Assembly (NCBI GenBank): GCA_904502165.1
Contig: CAJGDB010000039.1
Location: 1 to 15,685 of the forward strand
Length of the DNA stretch: 15,685 nt
Source of the DNA: an uncultured Akkermansia sp.
GTDB lineage: Bacteria > Verrucomicrobiota > Verrucomicrobiia > Verrucomicrobiales > Akkermansiaceae
Reading direction: 5' to 3'
The number at the start of each line of letters is the position of its first letter. Position 1 is the first letter of the stretch. The notes beneath the pieces were generated by a model. The model saw only the letters and a program-made list of their open reading frames with translations. It was not told the origin of the DNA and made no database searches. The translations under genes and the position numbers were made by a program. This document shows, in pieces, positions 7,958-15,227 of the stretch.

Positions 7958-7970
7958 CACCTGGCAGAAT
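7932..7970 (+). repeat. Inverted repeat spanning the stop codon of the secreted protein
   Basis: ATTCTGCC (7932-7939) and GGCAGAAT (7963-7970) form an 8-bp perfect stem, extendable to 10 bp with one G-U pair, looping out the stop codon. No immediate T tract follows, so it is at most a partial terminator or processing site between this gene and the kinase. Confidence 0.35.
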
Positions 7971-8024
7971 ACCGCCACATCTTTTCCTGACCAATGATAA
8001 TCTTCAAAACTCTCTCCTACCGAC

Positions 8025-9170
8025 ATGCCTGAAAAACTGACAGAAGGCCCCATTGCAGAACGCATTGCCCGGATTGGCGACCAGTTCGCCGTATCGGGTG
8101 ATTTCCTCTATGGTGAGGAATTACGAAACGGGCATATCAATACCACCTACCGCGCCTGCTACCGCTCTGAAGACGGGCAGGAAGACCGCTACATTCTGCA
8201 GCGTATCAACGAATACGTATTCAAGGACCCAGCCCAGGTCATGCGGAATGTCGAGAAGGTAACCCGCCACATCACCTGGAAGCTGCTGCGCCGCCGCCGC
8301 GATGCCGCCGGCCAGACCCTCAACCTGTTCCCTGCCCGCGGCGGGCGCAACTACATCATCCTGCCTGAAGAGGGCGGCATGTGGCGCTGCTATAACAACA
8401 TTGAAGGCACCCACACCTATGATGTGGTAGAGAACACCCGCCAGGCCTACCAGGCTGGCTATGCCTTCGGTTCCTTCCAGGATCTCATCTGCGATATGAA
8501 CCCGGAGGACATCCGTGAATCCATTCCGGATTTCCACAACACCCCGAAGCGTTATGCAGACCTGCTCCGCAGCGTGGAGGCAGATGCAAAGGGCCGCGCC
8601 GCCAACTGCCAGGCTGAGCTGGAACTGCTCAAGAGCTGGGAAAGCCGCTTCTCCCGCATCACCGATATGATGGCAAGCGGGGAAATACCCACCCGCATCA
8701 CCCACAACGACACGAAAATCAACAACGTGATGCTCGATGAGGAAACTGATGATGCCGTCTGCGTGATTGACCTGGACACCGTCATGCCCGGCACCGTTCT
8801 GTACGATTTCGGCGATATGGTGCGTACAGCCACCTGCATGGCACAGGAAGACGAGGAAGACCTCAGCAAGGTGAAAATGGAGATGCCCTTCTTTGAATCC
8901 CTGGCCGAGGGCTACCTGGACGCCGCCCACGGATTCCTCACCCAGAAAGAGGTGGAATTCATGCCCTTTGCCGGCTGGCTCATCACAACGGAAATCGGCA
9001 TCCGCTTCCTGACAGACTACCTGGATGGCGACCTGTATTTCCGCACCTCCAAGCCGGAGCACAACCTTATCCGCGCCCGCAACCAGTTCAAGCTTGCCCA
9101 GAGCATCGACAGCCAGATTATCTCGATGGGCAAGTATGTGCGCCGCCTCATGAAATCCTATAGCAAGTAA
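8025..9170 (+). CDS. N-acetylhexosamine 1-kinase-like (aminoglycoside phosphotransferase family)
   Basis: This 381-residue cytoplasmic kinase has the APH-type fold. The N-lobe contains GHINTTY and YILQRIN (the ATP-contacting Lys region is replaced by Gln-Arg), the catalytic loop is HNDTKINN with D229 as base, and the metal-binding segment is IDLDTVMPG (D249, D251) followed by YDFGDMVR. This pattern fits NahK, the kinase that phosphorylates GlcNAc and GalNAc at C1 in bifidobacterial lacto-N-biose/mucin sugar use. Homologues have been mis-labelled as mucin desulfatase. In a genome with tandem sialidases, a role in using mucin hexosamines is reasonable, but substrate specificity is inferred. It sits 67 nt after a secreted protein and touches the next gene directly (TAA then ATG). 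No signal peptide and no Shine-Dalgarno; the ATG follows a pyrimidine-rich stretch. Confidence 0.82.
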   Translation: MPEKLTEGPIAERIARIGDQFAVSGDFLYGEELRNGHINTTYRACYRSEDGQEDRYILQRINEYVFKDPAQVMRNVEKVTRHITWKLLRRRRDAAGQTLNLFPARGGRNYIILPEEGGMWRCYNNIEGTHTYDVVENTRQAYQAGYAFGSFQDLICDMNPEDIRESIPDFHNTPKRYADLLRSVEADAKGRAANCQAELELLKSWESRFSRITDMMASGEIPTRITHNDTKINNVMLDEETDDAVCVIDLDTVMPGTVLYDFGDMVRTATCMAQEDEEDLSKVKMEMPFFESLAEGYLDAAHGFLTQKEVEFMPFAGWLITTEIGIRFLTDYLDGDLYFRTSKPEHNLIRARNQFKLAQSIDSQIISMGKYVRRLMKSYSK

Positions 9171-10106
9171 ATGGCTCCCCTGCACCACAGCATCCTGCGG
9201 GTCATCCTGCTGGCTTTCATTGCCCTTCTCTGCCCGGCGGTGGAGGGTCAGACGGCCTCTTCCCTGGCAGAAGTTGAAAAGCTATTTTCCAACACGAATG
9301 CCGTAGGAAACCATGTCTGCGTGACTACAGACAACTGGCAGATTGCCATGTTCTCCCACAACAAGGAAAAAGTGGGTGCTGTCTTTATCTCCGAAACAGG
9401 TAAAAATGCCGTTCATGAATACAGCATGAATGCTATAGCCTCCCGCGTGGCCAACCTCGTACAGATGAATTCGCCAGTCATTCAGGAACTGGAAAATAAA
9501 AACACTCAGGAGGCCATCATGATTGATGCCGACATCATGGAAACCCTGGCCGATGAAACGGAGCACGTATTCAGCGGCAGCCCGCTGGAGGGTATGGCCT
9601 ATCTCCTCCAGGATGGTTACTTCTACATCGACAGCATCCGCCCCAATGGATGGCTGCTCTGGAAAACAGTCAAAAAATCGGGTGTAGAACTTCTCATGCC
9701 CATGGCACCGACCAAATTATCCGCTGTGGAAATCGTCGGCCGCCGCCGGATGAATGAACACGCCGCCGAAGTGCTGGCTCGCAAGCTGGGTATTGGCAGT
9801 AATACAGCAGACAGCATCACGCGCGATGCCGTCTGCAAACAGATTGACTGCACAGAGGTGTCTTACATGAACACCAAGCGCAATATCATTGGTGCTTACC
9901 AGGACAACCGCTTCTCCATCGGCAAGCGCAACTCTGTCGCGCACATGCTGGCCAACCGCTATGGCGGCACCATCATCTACCCCTCCCAGCACAGCGACTG
10001 GCCGGGTGAGGAGAAAAAAGATGAGGTGGTGGAGGAAGTCAAGGAAAAGCCCCTCACCCCGGTCGAAGCCCGCGAGGCCTACATCAATCTCCTGCGTGGC
10101 CTGTAA
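9171..10106 (+). CDS. Secreted or membrane-tethered protein of unknown function
   Basis: I do not recognise this 311-residue protein. The N-terminus MAPLHHSILRVILLAFIALL then CPAVEG is a signal peptide, with cleavage likely near VEG-Q. The mature part is mixed alpha/beta with no obvious enzyme motif. A segment at about residues 210-260 (two Cys in CKQIDC, several Asn/Lys) may form a small subdomain. The C-terminus has a Glu/Lys-rich charged linker (EEKKDEVVEEVKEK) and then a short hydrophobic end (AREAYINLLRGL). It begins at the base after the stop of the kinase gene, with no spacer and no Shine-Dalgarno, so it is almost certainly translated from the same mRNA. A hairpin follows its stop. Confidence 0.82.
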   Translation: MAPLHHSILRVILLAFIALLCPAVEGQTASSLAEVEKLFSNTNAVGNHVCVTTDNWQIAMFSHNKEKVGAVFISETGKNAVHEYSMNAIASRVANLVQMNSPVIQELENKNTQEAIMIDADIMETLADETEHVFSGSPLEGMAYLLQDGYFYIDSIRPNGWLLWKTVKKSGVELLMPMAPTKLSAVEIVGRRRMNEHAAEVLARKLGIGSNTADSITRDAVCKQIDCTEVSYMNTKRNIIGAYQDNRFSIGKRNSVAHMLANRYGGTIIYPSQHSDWPGEEKKDEVVEEVKEKPLTPVEAREAYINLLRGL

Positions 10107-10111
10107 AGAAG

Positions 10112-10141
10112 AACCGCAACTGTATACCCGGTTGCGGTTTT
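10112..10141. terminator. Shared terminator between convergent genes
   Basis: A 9-bp perfect stem AACCGCAAC (10112-10120) / GTTGCGGTT (10131-10139) with a 10-nt loop is followed by TTTTG on the + strand. On the minus strand it is followed by CTTCTTT. It lies between two convergent genes 39 nt apart and can serve both. Confidence 0.78.
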
Positions 10142-10145
10142 GTCC

Positions 10146-11105
10146 TTATTTGATTTCTCCGCATTCCACTGCTGGCAGGATATTCTTTTCATAATGCTCA
10201 ACTGCGGTCCGGAGCCGCGGGGCAAGCCGCGATTCCGGGGCAATCTCATATGCCTGTCTGTATGCCGCATGCACGTCCTTGTAACGCCGCTGCATCGCGT
10301 AGGTATCACCCAGGGAACGCCATGCCTGCTGGGCCAGTTCAGGCTCAAGATGAGGAGTCTGCAGGTATGCCTGCAGCTTCACCACCGCCTGGTCCAGAGA
10401 TACTGCAGTTCTGCTGCAGCGCAGAGAAGCAAACAGCGCCTTGAGCTCTGCCTCCTGCCTGCGGTAGTTTTCATAGCGGGTCAGCACACCGGCATAACCC
10501 AGGGTATTCTGCGGGTCGAGGTGGTTGATTTCATTCACCACATCCTTGTATTTATCACGGCAGTTGCGGGGAATGGCATTCAGTCCCTCTGCCAGCGCCC
10601 GGGCGCGCTCCATTCCCTGAAGCTGCCCGGCACGGGCAAAGGCGGCATCGCGGGCAGCACGTACTGCAGCGGCTTCCTCCAGGGCTTTCAGATATTCTGC
10701 TGTGGTGCGGCGCGCCCCTGCCACCTGGGCGTAAGGCAGGCCCTCTGCATCCAGCAGCAGCACCGTAGGCAAGCCTGTCTCGATACGGTGGTGAACCAGC
10801 AATTTCTCATTGGCGTTGCGCTGTTCCTCCGGAATCGCCGCCACGGCAGAGGGCAGACGGGGGAATATGACCTCCACCAGCACATATTTATCACCCACGG
10901 CCTTCTCAAATTCTTCTGTCTCCAGTATCTTGGTACGCAGGTGGATACAGGGCGGGCACCATTCCTTGCCGGTGAATTCCAGCATAATGTCGCGCCCCTG
11001 CTCCTTCGCTACCGGCAGCGCTGCCTCTACGCTGGCTGCCTGCGGCAGCGCCCACGCGCAGCCGGCCAGTATCCCCATGGTCATGATGATGGCAGATATT
11101 TTCAT
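10146..11105 (-). CDS. Exported thioredoxin-like protein with WCPPC site, probable lipoprotein
   Basis: The 319 residues start with a hydrophobic leader containing a lipobox (L13-A-G-C16), so a lipid-anchored protein is likely; ordinary cleavage after AWA is the alternative. A thioredoxin-like domain follows: LEFTGKEWCPPC puts the redox pair at C50/C53, and TGLPTVLLLDAEG holds the cis-Pro. The CPPC dipeptide and the 'W-C-P-P-C...L' context resemble the thioredoxin_7/TlpA-like group. Residues about 140-319 are alpha-helical with TPR-like pieces (SLGDTYAMQRRYKDVHAAYRQAYEIAP), perhaps a partner-binding region. It would reduce or oxidise disulfides of exported proteins or c-type cytochromes; which is unknown. 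It is a single-gene unit with its own promoter and terminator, and has no Shine-Dalgarno. Confidence 0.85.
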   Translation of the reverse strand: MKISAIIMTMGILAGCAWALPQAASVEAALPVAKEQGRDIMLEFTGKEWCPPCIHLRTKILETEEFEKAVGDKYVLVEVIFPRLPSAVAAIPEEQRNANEKLLVHHRIETGLPTVLLLDAEGLPYAQVAGARRTTAEYLKALEEAAAVRAARDAAFARAGQLQGMERARALAEGLNAIPRNCRDKYKDVVNEINHLDPQNTLGYAGVLTRYENYRRQEAELKALFASLRCSRTAVSLDQAVVKLQAYLQTPHLEPELAQQAWRSLGDTYAMQRRYKDVHAAYRQAYEIAPESRLAPRLRTAVEHYEKNILPAVECGEIK

Positions 11106-11130
11106 ATTTATTCTGTAGGCTTTCCCATAT

Positions 11131-11169
11131 ACTTTAGCCTATTCAGCACAAATAGCAATCTTTTTTTTT
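11131..11169 (-). promoter_or_regulatory. Possible promoter of the thioredoxin-like gene with A-tract UP element
   Basis: On the minus strand, a run of nine A (11169-11161) precedes TTGCTA (11158-11153), a 16-nt spacer and TAAAGT (11136-11131). The A tract is placed like an UP element. The hexamers match at 4/6, so the exact -10 is uncertain. Confidence 0.42.
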
Positions 11170-11244
11170 CGTAAGAAACTCCATAATGTTGCAAAAACGG
11201 CTTCCCGGCCGGGGCCTGTCTGGGTTCTCCGGGGAATAAGGAAC

Positions 11245-11273
11245 ACCTCTCCCGGGATCATTCCGGGAGAGGT
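11245..11273 (-). terminator. Terminator of fhs
   Basis: A perfect 11-bp stem (ACCTCTCCCGG 11245-11255, CCGGGAGAGGT 11263-11273) with a 7-nt loop lies 26 nt after the fhs stop. On the minus strand it is followed by GTTCCTTATT, a poor T tract, but the stem is strong. The rest of the 11106-11244 gap holds only the promoter above and a CCCGGCCGGG palindrome (11204-11213). Confidence 0.65.
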
Positions 11274-11299
11274 ATTGCAAGCTTGTTTTTCAGAGAAAA

Positions 11300-12934
11300 T
11301 CAGCCCTTCATGCCGGTGATGGTACCATCAGCAGCCACCTTGATATCGCAGGCGGCGGGTACCTTGGGCAGTGCGGGCATACGCATGATATCGCCGCAGA
11401 GAGCCACAAGGAAGCCGGCGCCGTTGGCGATTTCGAAGTCTCGCACGGTCACGGTGAAACCCGTGGGGCGGCCCAGCAGGCCGGCGTTGTCGGAGAGAGA
11501 ATTCTGGGTCTTGGCCATGCAGATGGGCAGGTCGGTGAGACCGTTCTTGGCCATGAGGGCCAGCTTCTTCTGGGCGGGCTTGGTGAGAACCAGGCCATCG
11601 GCCCCGTAAATCTTGCGGGCGATGGTGGTCATGCGTTCCTCCACGCTCATATCGAGGCTGTAGAGGCATTCGAAAGGCTCGTTCACAGTCTGCATGCTGG
11701 CCAGCACAGTTTCGGCCAGTTCGGTGGAGCCGGCACCGCCCTTGCCGAAGACATCGGCCACGGCGCAACCCACGCCCATTTCGGCGCACATGGCTTTCAC
11801 CTCGGCAATTTCCTCTTCCGTATCGGTAGCGGCAAAGAGGTTGATGGCCACGGTGACGGGGCGCTTGTAGAGGCGGGCGCTTTCAATGTGGGCAGCCAGG
11901 GTCACGAGACCGCGGCGCACGGCAGCGGCATCCGGGGTTTCCAGGGCATCCTTGGCTACGCCGCCGTGCATCTTGAGGGCGCGGATGGTAGCCACGATGA
12001 CGATGGCATCCGGGGAGAGGCCGCTCTGACGGCACTTGATGTCGAGGAACTTCTCGGCACCCAGGTCAAAGGCGAAGCCGGCCTCGGTCACAGCGTAATC
12101 GGCGCAGGCCAGGGCCATCTTGGTGGCAATGACGGAGTTGCAGCCGTGGGCAATGTTGGCGAAGGGGCCACCATGCACAAAGGCAGGTACACCTTCGAGG
12201 CTCTGCACCAGGTTCGGGTTCACGGCTTCCTTGAGAATGGCCAGCAGGGCATCGGTCACGCCCAGTTCGCGGGCATAGACGGCCTCATCATCGGCGGTAA
12301 AGCCAATCACCATGTTGTCGAGGCGGCGGCGCAAGTCGTCGCGGTCTTCTGCCAGGCAGAAACAGGCCATGATTTCGGAGGCCGGGGTAATGTTGAAGCC
12401 ATCCTCGCGGGGCACACCATTCTTGTTGAGACCTACCACAATGCTGCGGAGGGCGCGGTCGTTCATGTCCATCACGCGCTTCCAGGTCACCTTGTTCTGG
12501 TCCAGGCGGGTGGTCTTGTAGAAAAGAGCATTGTCGATGACAGCGGCCAGCAGGTTGTTGGCGGCGGTAATGGCGGGGAAGTCGCCCGTGAAGCCCAGGT
12601 TGATGCTTTCGCCCGGGGTGATGCTGGAGGCCCCGCCACCCGTGGCACCACCCTTACGGCCGAACACCGGCCCCATGGAGGGCTCACGCAGCGCCAGACA
12701 CACCTTCTGCCCCACAGCCTGCAAGCCCTGAGCCAGACCAATGGAAACCGTGGTCTTACCCTCGCCGGCGGGCGTGGGAGTCAGGGCGCTCACCAGAATC
12801 AGGCGGCCCTGCTTGCGGCCCTGCTTCAGAACCTCCAGGCTCACCTTGGCCTTATCATAGCCGTAGGGAATCACATACTTCTCATCCAGCCCGAGTTTGG
12901 CTGCCATCTGTGCAGTAAAAGACATGTCTGCCAT
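11300..12934 (-). CDS. fhs: Formate-tetrahydrofolate ligase
   Basis: Makes 10-formyl-THF from formate, ATP and THF in the cytoplasm, feeding purine and formyl-Met synthesis. The 544 residues are close to the usual 550-560. Key blocks are the ATP-binding TPTPAGEGKTT (52-62), REPSMGPVFGRKGGATGGG (a variant of the first family signature, with GATGGG for the usual GAAGGG), GDFPAITAANNLL, and the second signature VATIRALKMHGG. The enzyme is complete. It is encoded alone, with a promoter just upstream and a hairpin just downstream. ATG 12934 is the first start; an in-frame ATG at 12925 (MSFTAQ) is an alternative. A -10 element ends 6 nt before ATG 12934, which supports that start in a leaderless mRNA. 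Confidence 0.98.
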   Translation of the reverse strand: MADMSFTAQMAAKLGLDEKYVIPYGYDKAKVSLEVLKQGRKQGRLILVSALTPTPAGEGKTTVSIGLAQGLQAVGQKVCLALREPSMGPVFGRKGGATGGGASSITPGESINLGFTGDFPAITAANNLLAAVIDNALFYKTTRLDQNKVTWKRVMDMNDRALRSIVVGLNKNGVPREDGFNITPASEIMACFCLAEDRDDLRRRLDNMVIGFTADDEAVYARELGVTDALLAILKEAVNPNLVQSLEGVPAFVHGGPFANIAHGCNSVIATKMALACADYAVTEAGFAFDLGAEKFLDIKCRQSGLSPDAIVIVATIRALKMHGGVAKDALETPDAAAVRRGLVTLAAHIESARLYKRPVTVAINLFAATDTEEEIAEVKAMCAEMGVGCAVADVFGKGGAGSTELAETVLASMQTVNEPFECLYSLDMSVEERMTTIARKIYGADGLVLTKPAQKKLALMAKNGLTDLPICMAKTQNSLSDNAGLLGRPTGFTVTVRDFEIANGAGFLVALCGDIMRMPALPKVPAACDIKVAADGTITGMKG

Positions 12935-12940
12935 GCGGTG

Positions 12941-12969
12941 ATGATAACATACTCATACCCACATGGCAA
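12941..12969 (-). promoter_or_regulatory. fhs promoter, extended -10, predicted leaderless start
   Basis: On the minus strand, TTGCCA (12969-12964), a 17-nt spacer, then TATCAT (12946-12941) preceded by TGT. Both hexamers match at 5/6. Six nt (CACCGC) separate the -10 from ATG 12934. Confidence 0.75.
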
Positions 12970-13000
12970 GCGCGGATTATCCACACACCCGATGGATCAA

Positions 13001-13189
13001 TCAGCAAAGCACGCGCCGCACCACAGGAAGCAGCAGCAGTGCCACAGGAACATCGCCCACTCCGGCAGCGGGATACCAGGTGCCCCATAATGAAACCTGG
13101 TTGCCATCCCGAACAACACCAGCCCAGATTATTTCCTCGCCTGGCTGTTTATTCTGCTCTACCCACTGGCGCAATCCGGCTTTATCCAT
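13001..13189 (-). CDS. Possible small protein, 62 residues, function unknown
   Basis: A short reading frame starts with ATG and encodes MDKAGLRQWVEQNKQPGEEI followed by IWAGVVRDG and ends in a hydrophobic segment (VPVALLLLPVV) with RR-VLC. The 'PGEEIIWAG' stretch recalls the opening of bacterial PH-like membrane proteins, but this is too short to assign. TGC-TAAATC stands exactly 6 nt before the ATG, like the leaderless starts nearby, although its -35 is only a T run. It occupies most of the otherwise non-coding gap between the fhs promoter and the polyprenyl synthase promoter. It could be a real small gene, a remnant, or chance. Confidence 0.4.
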   Translation of the reverse strand: MDKAGLRQWVEQNKQPGEEIIWAGVVRDGNQVSLWGTWYPAAGVGDVPVALLLLPVVRRVLC

Positions 13190-13299
13190 GACTCTGATTT
13201 AGCATAGCCACACACCAGAAAAAAGCGAATTCTTCCCTCGGAAAATGCATAACATGAGATTTCCGGAACACATTTTGCTGCCAGCCTGTGGGGAAAAGA

Positions 13300-13328
13300 T
13301 TGCCAATACACACAATTTCTGCTATAGT
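13300..13328 (+). promoter_or_regulatory. Promoter of the polyprenyl synthase-cysE-FAD dehydrogenase operon
   Basis: TTGCCA (13300-13305), a 17-nt spacer, then TATAGT (13323-13328) preceded by TGC (13320-13322). Both hexamers match at 5/6. The predicted leader to ATG 13379 is about 44 nt, so this transcript is not leaderless. I see nothing else in 13205-13299. Confidence 0.78.
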
Positions 13329-13378
13329 GCCCGCAGCAGGGGCTTTTTCTATACAGACCCTGGTGTTTTCTTTTATCC

Positions 13379-14389
13379 ATGAGTCTTCCGTTTTTCAGTA
13401 AACTGCGTAGCAAGAAAGCCTACATGCGTATCGTGGAAACCGAACTTCAGAAAGTCCGGGACACGATTGATGCCCAGACGGAGCATTTTGCTCCCCACAT
13501 GCGTGACTACATGCGCCAGGTCTGCAAAGGCAAGGGCAAGATGATCCGCCCGGGTCTGGTGCTGCTGACAGCCGCTGCCACAGGTGGCATCAAGCCGGAA
13601 CACACCACCTTTGCCGCCATGCTGGAAATGCTGCACATGGCTTCTCTGGTGCATGATGATGTGCTGGATAAGGCCGAAACCCGCCGCGACCAACCCACCC
13701 CCAATGCCCTGTGGGGCAATGAGCTGGCGGTGCTGCTGGGTGATTCCATGCTGGCGCAGGCCATGGTGATGGGGGCAGAGATTGGCGATGCCCGCTTCAT
13801 CCGCCGCATGGCTCTGGGTGTGCGCGATTTGTGCGAGGGAGAGGTGGAGCAATCCACCCGCCTGTGGGATATGGAGATGAGCCGGGCAGATTACTATGAG
13901 CTCATCCGCAAGAAGACGGCCACGCTCTTCGCCATGGCCATGGCGGGGGCTGCCTTCCTGCAGGGACTGGATGACGAGATGATTGAGCAGCTCAACCGCA
14001 TGGGCACTCTGCTGGGTATCTCTTACCAGATTTACGATGACTGCCTGGACCTTACCGGTACCGATGAACGCGCCGGCAAGACCCTGGGAACCGATAATGA
14101 GAAGGGTAAGCTGACGCTTCCTGTCTTCTTCCTCATGGAATCCAGCAGCGAGGATGTGGCCGAATACACCCGCACCTGTGTTGAGAATCACGAAGAAATT
14201 GACTACACCCGCCTGCGCCACACAGAGGCCTTTGCAGAAGCGATCCGCCTTTCGGTGGAGGAGGGCCTTACCCGCAACGAGGAAGCCCGCGAGGTTCTCT
14301 GGATGCTGCCTGAATCCCCCGCTCGCGAAGCCATGGCGGAAATGACCTACCGCCTGGATGAAATGCTGCGTGAGTGCTGCATCAATTAA
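13379..14389 (+). CDS. Long-chain polyprenyl diphosphate synthase
   Basis: Condenses isopentenyl diphosphate units onto an allylic primer to make the side chain of menaquinone or a similar quinone. The 336 residues contain both Asp-rich motifs: first DDVLD at 93-97 and second DDCLD at 220-224, plus the substrate-binding GKGKMIRPG near the N-terminus and the RRDQPTPN segment after the first motif. The residue five before the first Asp is Ala, small rather than aromatic, as in long-chain (C30-C50) synthases such as IspB; the exact chain length cannot be read. It is the first gene after a good promoter; cysE starts 13 nt after its stop. The ATG at 13379 fits homologues. No Shine-Dalgarno. Confidence 0.95.
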   Translation: MSLPFFSKLRSKKAYMRIVETELQKVRDTIDAQTEHFAPHMRDYMRQVCKGKGKMIRPGLVLLTAAATGGIKPEHTTFAAMLEMLHMASLVHDDVLDKAETRRDQPTPNALWGNELAVLLGDSMLAQAMVMGAEIGDARFIRRMALGVRDLCEGEVEQSTRLWDMEMSRADYYELIRKKTATLFAMAMAGAAFLQGLDDEMIEQLNRMGTLLGISYQIYDDCLDLTGTDERAGKTLGTDNEKGKLTLPVFFLMESSSEDVAEYTRTCVENHEEIDYTRLRHTEAFAEAIRLSVEEGLTRNEEAREVLWMLPESPAREAMAEMTYRLDEMLRECCIN

Positions 14390-14402
14390 CTCTTCCCCTA
14401 CC

Positions 14403-15212
14403 ATGATCCGCCCGGAAAAGATGATGCCTCAGGAGGCAGACCTTGCTAAGAAGGTCTGGGAGGATATCTACACCTCTGCCGAGAAAGCCGCCGAGCAGGA
14501 ACCCAAACTCACCGGGCTGCTGGATGATGTGATTCTGAGCCGCAACAAGCTGGCTACCGCAGTTTCCGTGCGACTGGCCCGCAAGCTCTCCCGGCGCGAT
14601 ATAGGGCGCGACGACCTGGAACCCCTTATCCGCTCCCTGCTCAAGAGCGACCCCGTTACAGTGGATATGATGGCAGCAGACCTGCGCGCCATTGTAGAGC
14701 GCGATGCCGCCTGCCACAATGCGCTGGAACCGCTCATGTTCTTCAAGGGTTTTCACGCACTGGCCACCTACCGCCTGGCTCATATTCTGTGGAAACAGAA
14801 CCGCCACATGCTGGCACTGCTCTTCCAGAGTGTGGGGAGCGAAGTATTCGGCATTGATATTCACCCGGCTGCCCGGATTGGCTGCGGCATTCTGCTTGAC
14901 CATGGTACCGGCTTCGTTGTGGGTGAAACAGCCATTATCGAGAATGATGTCTCCCTGTTCCACGAGGTGACCCTGGGTGGTACCGGTAAGGAAATGGGTG
15001 ACCGCCACCCGATTGTCCGCAGCGGTGTGCTGATTGGTGCCGGTGCCAAGGTACTGGGCCGGGTGGAAGTGGGCGAATGCGCCAAGGTGGCTGCCTCTTC
15101 CGTGGTGCTGGACAATGTGCGCCCGCACACTACTGTGGCAGGTATTCCGGCGGTGGAAGTGGGCGATGCCGTGGGTGAACCCGCCCTGTTCATGCAACAC
15201 CGCCTGAGTTGA
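14403..15212 (+). CDS. cysE: Serine O-acetyltransferase
   Basis: Transfers acetyl from acetyl-CoA to serine, the first step of cysteine synthesis, in the cytoplasm. The 269 residues have the family layout: helical N-terminal part (about 1-130), then a left-handed beta-helix opening GIDIHPAARIGCGILLDHG. The conserved catalytic region is present (DHGTG with its His, VVGETAIIENDVSL, HEVTLGGTGKEMGDRHP, GVLIGAGAKVLG, HTTVAGIPA). ATG 14403 is used because an in-frame upstream ATG (14358) would overlap the preceding gene by 32 nt. The C-terminus is GDAVGEPALFMQHRLS: it ends in Ser, lacking the terminal Ile that in E. coli and Haemophilus inserts into CysK. The gene is sandwiched between the polyprenyl synthase and an FAD dehydrogenase with gaps of 13 and 15 nt, an operon. 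Confidence 0.97.
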   Translation: MIRPEKMMPQEADLAKKVWEDIYTSAEKAAEQEPKLTGLLDDVILSRNKLATAVSVRLARKLSRRDIGRDDLEPLIRSLLKSDPVTVDMMAADLRAIVERDAACHNALEPLMFFKGFHALATYRLAHILWKQNRHMLALLFQSVGSEVFGIDIHPAARIGCGILLDHGTGFVVGETAIIENDVSLFHEVTLGGTGKEMGDRHPIVRSGVLIGAGAKVLGRVEVGECAKVAASSVVLDNVRPHTTVAGIPAVEVGDAVGEPALFMQHRLS

Positions 15213-15227
15213 TTTTCTGCAGAGTAT

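Noticed and set aside
10140..11174. 344-residue open frame opposite the thioredoxin-like gene
   Set aside because: Begins inside the terminator and runs through the promoter region of the true gene; no recognisable domain.
11888..13090. 400-residue open frame opposite fhs
   Set aside because: Antisense shadow of an unmistakable fhs; its composition is Gly/His/Val-rich with no domain.
14358..14402. Upstream in-frame ATG for cysE
   Set aside because: Would overlap the polyprenyl synthase gene by 32 nt and add Cys/Ser-rich residues not expected in CysE.
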